Shown here in pieces: positions 60,699 to 64,000 of a stretch of DNA of 64,000 bases. Both the position numbers and the translations under genes were made by a program. The notes beneath the pieces were generated by a model, which saw only the letters and a program-made list of their open reading frames with translations, did not search any database and was not told the origin of the DNA. The first letter of the stretch is position 1; each line of letters starts with the position of its first letter. Origin of the DNA: G963678095 sp963678095 (GTDB taxonomy: Bacteria > Bacillota > Negativicutes > Selenomonadales > Selenomonadaceae); NCBI GenBank assembly GCA_963678095.2, contig OY782746.1, positions 1,736,001 to 1,800,000 of the forward strand. The letters are read 5' to 3'.

Positions 60699-61997
60699 TT
60701 ACAGTGGTTCAACCGAAGGCTGCTCGCCGTCGGTGATGCATTTTTCGGTGATGGTGACCTTGCGGGCGGCATCAGAACGCGGGATGTCAAACATCACATC
60801 GAGCATGATGTCCTCGATGATGCCCTTGAGGCTGCGGGCGCCGGTCTTGCGCTTGATCGCCTTTTGCGCCACGGCGCGCAGGGCGTCTTCCGTAAAGCTG
60901 AGCTCTACATTGTCCATGCGTAGCAGTTCTTCGTATTGTCTGACCGGGGCATTTTTCGGCTCGGTCAGGATGCGCAGCAGGGCATCTTCATCCAGGGTTT
61001 CCAGGGTGCAGATGACCGGCAGGCGCCCGATGATTTCTGGGATGATGCCGTATTTCATCAGGTCCTCCGGGCGGACCTGACGGATCAGATCGTCAAATTT
61101 TGGCTTGGTGTCGCGGCTCTTGACTTTGGCCCCGAAGCCGATATTGGCGTTATCTTCCTGCAGTCGTTTAGCTACAACTTTGTCGATTCCGACGAAGGCA
61201 CCGCCGACGATGAAGAGAATGTTTGTCGTATCGACTTTGATTGTCGGGGCTTCCGGATGCTTGCGCTGGCCGCGTTCGGTAAACTCGACGACATTGCCTT
61301 CCAGCATTTTTAACAATGCCTGCTGAACCCCTTCATGCCCGGGGTCGGCAGTAATTGAATTGTTGGCGCCTGATTTGCGGGCGATTTTATCGAATTCATC
61401 GAGGTAGATGATGCCGTGTTCTGCCTTGGCGACATCCTTGTCGGCTGCATAATAGAGATTACGGACAGCAACTTCGACATCGGCGCCGACAAAGCCGGCT
61501 TCCGTCAGGCTCGAGGAATCGGTTACGGCAAAGGGGATATCGAGCAGTTTGGATAGATGCTGAAGCAGGGCTGTCTTGCCGCAGCCGGACGGGCCGAGCA
61601 TAATCACGTTGGATTTTTCAATTTCGATGCCCGAATCCTTAGGGGCAGCAGCATATTTCATGCGTTTGTAGTGGTTGTAAATGGCAACGGCGAGGATCTT
61701 TTTGGCATGATCCTGGTTGATGATGTATTCATCGAGGTATTCCTTGATCACGTGTGGTTTGTTTTTGATGAGGATGTTGCCGAGTTCATCGGCAAAGACC
61801 GATTTTGCCAGTTCGGCCTGCTGGGTGTCATTCTCTGCAATGTAATTGTAGATTTCGCGGATGCACGAGTTGCAGATGGCAAAGCCTGTCTGCGGGTCGT
61901 AGATCGGCATATCATATTGGCTGCGGATGGTGACTTTTCGTTTACAGAAACTGCAGCTGTGCTGCAGTGGTTCAGTCGTTGTTTTTTCATTGGCCAT
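60699..61997 (-). CDS. ClpX-like AAA+ unfoldase with divergent zinc domain
   Basis: A 432-residue ClpX homologue: N-terminal zinc domain CSFCKRK...CNSC, which is longer and different in spacing from standard ClpX; Walker A LGPSGCGKTALLQHL; pore loop GFVG (GYVG in standard ClpX); Walker B IIYLDEFDKIARK; the RKHP loop; and NIGFGAKV, which matches the IGF loop used to dock on ClpP. It should deliver substrates to ClpP. Since the main clpX normally sits with clpP and tig, this may be a second paralogue with a special substrate range. Start chosen at 61997 (MANEKTTTE) with AAAGGA upstream. Confidence 0.85.
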   Translation of the reverse strand: MANEKTTTEPLQHSCSFCKRKVTIRSQYDMPIYDPQTGFAICNSCIREIYNYIAENDTQQAELAKSVFADELGNILIKNKPHVIKEYLDEYIINQDHAKKILAVAIYNHYKRMKYAAAPKDSGIEIEKSNVIMLGPSGCGKTALLQHLSKLLDIPFAVTDSSSLTEAGFVGADVEVAVRNLYYAADKDVAKAEHGIIYLDEFDKIARKSGANNSITADPGHEGVQQALLKMLEGNVVEFTERGQRKHPEAPTIKVDTTNILFIVGGAFVGIDKVVAKRLQEDNANIGFGAKVKSRDTKPKFDDLIRQVRPEDLMKYGIIPEIIGRLPVICTLETLDEDALLRILTEPKNAPVRQYEELLRMDNVELSFTEDALRAVAQKAIKRKTGARSLKGIIEDIMLDVMFDIPRSDAARKVTITEKCITDGEQPSVEPL

Positions 61998-62142
61998 AGT
62001 TATTCGTCCTTTCGCGTACGGGCATGTTCGGGCATGCACAGCGTACAGTACTTATATTATCAATCATTTAAAGCAATTTTTCAAGCACCGGCGAAAACTT
62101 CCTTATATAGAAGAAACTGCGGCAGGAAAATCGCCCTTTTGC

Positions 62143-62171
62143 TTGCACCCCTTCGGGCAGTATGCTATAAT
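62143..62171 (+). promoter_or_regulatory. Promoter of the rpmE transcript
   Basis: TTGCAC (62143-62148), 17-base spacer, TATAAT (62166-62171): a strong sigma-A promoter 150 bases before rpmE. Confidence 0.8.
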
Positions 62172-62229
62172 TATCCGGTGATAGACGAAGTTTGTTTATT
62201 GCAAAATAGCTTAATAAGCGACTAGCTTT

Positions 62230-62311
62230 ACCTCAAAGGTGGGGAGCTATGTCTAACCAAGCCGTCGCAGAGAGGGCTTGTAATTATTCCCAATTTGGGG
62301 AAAAGTGAGGT
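62230..62311 (+). promoter_or_regulatory. Structured leader of rpmE (candidate L31 autoregulatory RNA)
   Basis: ACCTCA (62230-62235) can pair with TGAGGT (62306-62311), which contains the ribosome site region; inside are AAGCC...GGGCTT and CCCAATTTGGGG stems. It fits an RNA in which L31 binding hides the start, as described for L31 leaders in Firmicutes; identity not confirmed. Confidence 0.5.
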
Positions 62312-62320
62312 GCAGAGGAT

Positions 62321-62518
62321 ATGAAACAGGGAATTCATCCAGAATTCAAAGAAGCAACGGTTGTCTGCGGTTGCGGCAATACTTTTACGACAGGCTCGGT
62401 AAAAGAAGATTTGCGGATTGACGTATGTTCGAAATGCCATCCGTTCTACACTGGTCGTCAACGTGATGTTGCTGCCGGCGGCAGAATTGAAAAATTCAAC
62501 AAGCGTTACGGAAAATAA
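62321..62518 (+). CDS. rpmE: 50S ribosomal protein L31, zinc-binding form
   Basis: A 65-residue L31 (MKQGIHPEFKEATVVCGCGN) with the zinc cysteines of the C+ form: the CGC pair at 16-18 and CSKC at 37-40. Normal length. The leader upstream probably regulates it. YqhQ and prfA follow on the same strand in the usual Firmicute order. Confidence 0.97.
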   Translation: MKQGIHPEFKEATVVCGCGNTFTTGSVKEDLRIDVCSKCHPFYTGRQRDVAAGGRIEKFNKRYGK

Positions 62519-62616
62519 TGACGTAAATGAGCGGCAGAGCAGCGATGCTCTGCTTCATTTATATTCAAAACCTTGTAAATGTTTCTGGTAATTCTGTTTA
62601 TGAAAGGGGAATTACA

Positions 62617-63546
62617 GTGGAAGATAAATTAATGGTGGGCGGCCAGGCCGTCATTGAAGGTGTGATGATGCGGGGCCCGAAGCATGTGGCGACCGCCGTC
62701 CGCGAGCCTTCAGGGAAAATAAGTGTAAAGGTCGAGCCGGTGGCATCGATCAGTCAGCGCTATCCGCTGCTTAAAAAGCCAATGCTGCGCGGGGTTGTCT
62801 CGCTTGGCGAATCGCTGGTGCTCGGGCTCAAGTCCTTATCGTATTCGGCGCAGATGGCGGGGGAAGAAGATGAACAGCTCACCGACCGTGAGCTGGTAAT
62901 GACGATTTTGTTTTCACTGGGCTTGGCAGTCCTGTTGTTTGTTGTCATCCCGACAGCGGCAGCAAAATTTATTCATGGTTCAGTTACGGATCCGGTTGTG
63001 CTGAACCTGCTCGAAGGTCTGCTTCGCCTAGTTATATTTATGGTATATATTTATGGTATTTCCCGGCTTAAGGATATCAAGCGTGTGTTTCAGTACCATG
63101 GGGCCGAACACAAGACCATTCACGCCTATGAAGCCGGGGTTGACCTTACCGTTGAAAATGTGCAGAAGTTTTCGACGCTGCATCCGCGCTGCGGGACGGC
63201 ATTTTTGCTGGTGGTAATGGTAGTCAGTATCGTGATGTTCGCCTTTCTGGGGTGGCCGGATCTGTGGCTTCGCATCTTGTCACGGGTTATTTTGTTGCCG
63301 GTGGTAGCCGGTATTTCTTATGAGATCATCCGCTTTTCCGGACGGTCGAAGAATCCGCTGTTGCAGGCAGCTATTTTGCCGGGACTGTGGCTACAGAAGA
63401 TAACGACAAATGAGCCGGAGGACGATATGGTGGAGGTGGCAATCAAGTCACTGGAAGCCGTAACCGTAGAGGCAGAAGTGCCGGCAACTGAGGCAAAGGG
63501 TGCGTCCCTCGATAATGCCGAGCAGATTGCGACATTAGAAAGTTGA
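62617..63546 (+). CDS. YqhQ/DUF1385 membrane protein
   Basis: A 309-residue protein of the DUF1385 family, with the N-terminal GGQAVIEGVMMRGP and the QYHGAEHKTIHAYEAGVDLT and LHPRCGTAFLLVV motifs; about four membrane helices. Function unknown; it is conserved beside rpmE and prfA. Starts at GTG 62617 with AAAGGGG 8 bases upstream; ATG 62527 would add 30 unlikely residues. Confidence 0.9.
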   Translation: MEDKLMVGGQAVIEGVMMRGPKHVATAVREPSGKISVKVEPVASISQRYPLLKKPMLRGVVSLGESLVLGLKSLSYSAQMAGEEDEQLTDRELVMTILFSLGLAVLLFVVIPTAAAKFIHGSVTDPVVLNLLEGLLRLVIFMVYIYGISRLKDIKRVFQYHGAEHKTIHAYEAGVDLTVENVQKFSTLHPRCGTAFLLVVMVVSIVMFAFLGWPDLWLRILSRVILLPVVAGISYEIIRFSGRSKNPLLQAAILPGLWLQKITTNEPEDDMVEVAIKSLEAVTVEAEVPATEAKGASLDNAEQIATLES

Positions 63547-63566
63547 TAGTTTGAGGTGATGTTTAC

Positions 63567-64000
63567 GTGCTGGAAAAATTACAGGCGGTAGAAGATAAAT
63601 ATTTGGAACTGGAATCGCTGATCAGTGATCCGGATGTCATTACTGACATGAAGAAGTGGCAGCGGTATAATCAGGAACATGCAGCTTTGTTGCCGGTGGT
63701 TGAAAAATTTCGTCAATACCGCAAGGTGTGTGAAACCTTGGACGAGGATAAGGCGATGTTTGCCGAACAGCTCGAGGACGATTTTCGCAAGATGATTGAA
63801 GCGGAAGTCGCGGAGCTGAAGGTGCAAAAAGAGTTGCTGGAAAATGAGCTGCCGATTCTGTTGCTGCCGAAGGATCCGAATGATAATAAAAGCGTTATCG
63901 TTGAAATTCGCGGCGGTGTTGGCGGGGAAGAAGCGGCGCTGTTTGCCGGCGATTTATTCCGCATGTATACGCGTTATGCTGAGCAGCAGGGGTGGCGGGC
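63567..64000 (+). CDS. prfA: Peptide chain release factor 1, N-terminal part
   Basis: The gene starts at GTG (63567) with GAGGTGA upstream and runs off the window. The visible part encodes about 144 residues of RF1: LEKLQAVEDKYLELESLISD, DPDVITDMKKWQRYNQEHA and VIVEIRGGVGGEEAALFAGD. The codon-recognition PxT motif and the GGQ motif lie beyond the window edge. Confidence 0.95.
   Translation, partial: MLEKLQAVEDKYLELESLISDPDVITDMKKWQRYNQEHAALLPVVEKFRQYRKVCETLDEDKAMFAEQLEDDFRKMIEAEVAELKVQKELLENELPILLLPKDPNDNKSVIVEIRGGVGGEEAALFAGDLFRMYTRYAEQQGWR

Noticed and set aside
61557..62225. A 222-residue plus-strand frame over the ClpX-like gene and its upstream region
   Set aside because: It lies opposite conserved ClpX motifs and crosses the rpmE promoter.
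1..64000. CRISPR arrays
   Set aside because: No series of regularly spaced identical short repeats is visible; the repeats found are pairs tied to cassettes or IS ends.
1..64000. Intact tRNA or rRNA genes
   Set aside because: Only the 3' half of one tRNA-Gly was found; no complete cloverleaf or rRNA sequence was recognised.

Overview
The window looks like a chromosomal segment of an anaerobic, outer-membrane-bearing Firmicute, most likely a Negativicute of the Sporomusa/Selenomonas type. Three things suggest this. There is a CdiA-like two-partner-secretion protein, which needs an outer membrane. The core genes and RNAs are Firmicute in style (rpmE, YqhQ/DUF1385, prfA; a KimA-type K+ importer under a ydaO c-di-AMP riboswitch). 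There are two different Tat-exported hydrogenases. The taxonomic call is an inference from gene content only.

Layout. Positions 1-14.3 kb are an AT-rich accessory island. It holds scraps of a contact-dependent inhibition (CDI) locus: a CdiA C-terminal part with a toxin tip and a putative immunity gene, a duplicated 105-bp toxin-junction sequence leading to a second, orphan toxin tip, and several small immunity-like genes. One of those genes is split by an IS3 element and another is joined to a piece of reverse transcriptase. An AAA ATPase and an AlbA/RecG-like ATPase follow, then a second IS3 element. The island ends at the 3' half of a tRNA-Gly gene, which looks like an integration scar. Just beyond are decayed genes (a frameshifted LysR regulator and GlpM) and a GNAT acetyltransferase.

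From 16.6 to 24.8 kb there is a cyclic-di-GMP neighbourhood around fumC: an EAL-like/HDOD protein, a PAS-GGDEF protein with a ruined active site, a GGDEF/HD-GYP-like protein behind a c-di-GMP-I (GEMM) riboswitch, and an intact membrane GGDEF protein. From 25.3 to 29.1 kb lies a three-gene operon for a Tat-exported [FeFe] hydrogenase with a ferredoxin-like subunit and an NrfD-like membrane subunit, preceded by a structured leader. At 29.15-29.48 kb a promoter-to-terminator unit probably encodes a stand-alone structured RNA of about 300 nt. A FGGY kinase follows.

From 31.2 to 41.3 kb is a Flp/Tad pilus locus (prepilin peptidase on the opposite strand; cpaB, cpaC, two cpaE-like ATPases, tadB, two near-identical pilins, tadE, tadA, tadC and a DUF192 gene). 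An IS1182-type element has landed exactly at the DUF192 stop codon and cut the locus off from its terminator. From 43.1 to 48.3 kb are kimA, a HAD phosphatase, an iron alcohol dehydrogenase and a PflA-like radical SAM protein. From 48.8 to 59.0 kb runs a complete [NiFe] hydrogenase operon: small, large and cytochrome b subunits, a small CxxCGC/HMA-type protein, HypA, HypB, the maturation protease, HypF, HypC, HypD and HypE. A TadG-like protein, YaiI, a divergent ClpX, rpmE, YqhQ and the start of prfA close the window.

Together the non-island part describes a cell that handles H2 at the outer face of the membrane with two unrelated enzymes, and that regulates surface behaviour through c-di-GMP and a Tad pilus.
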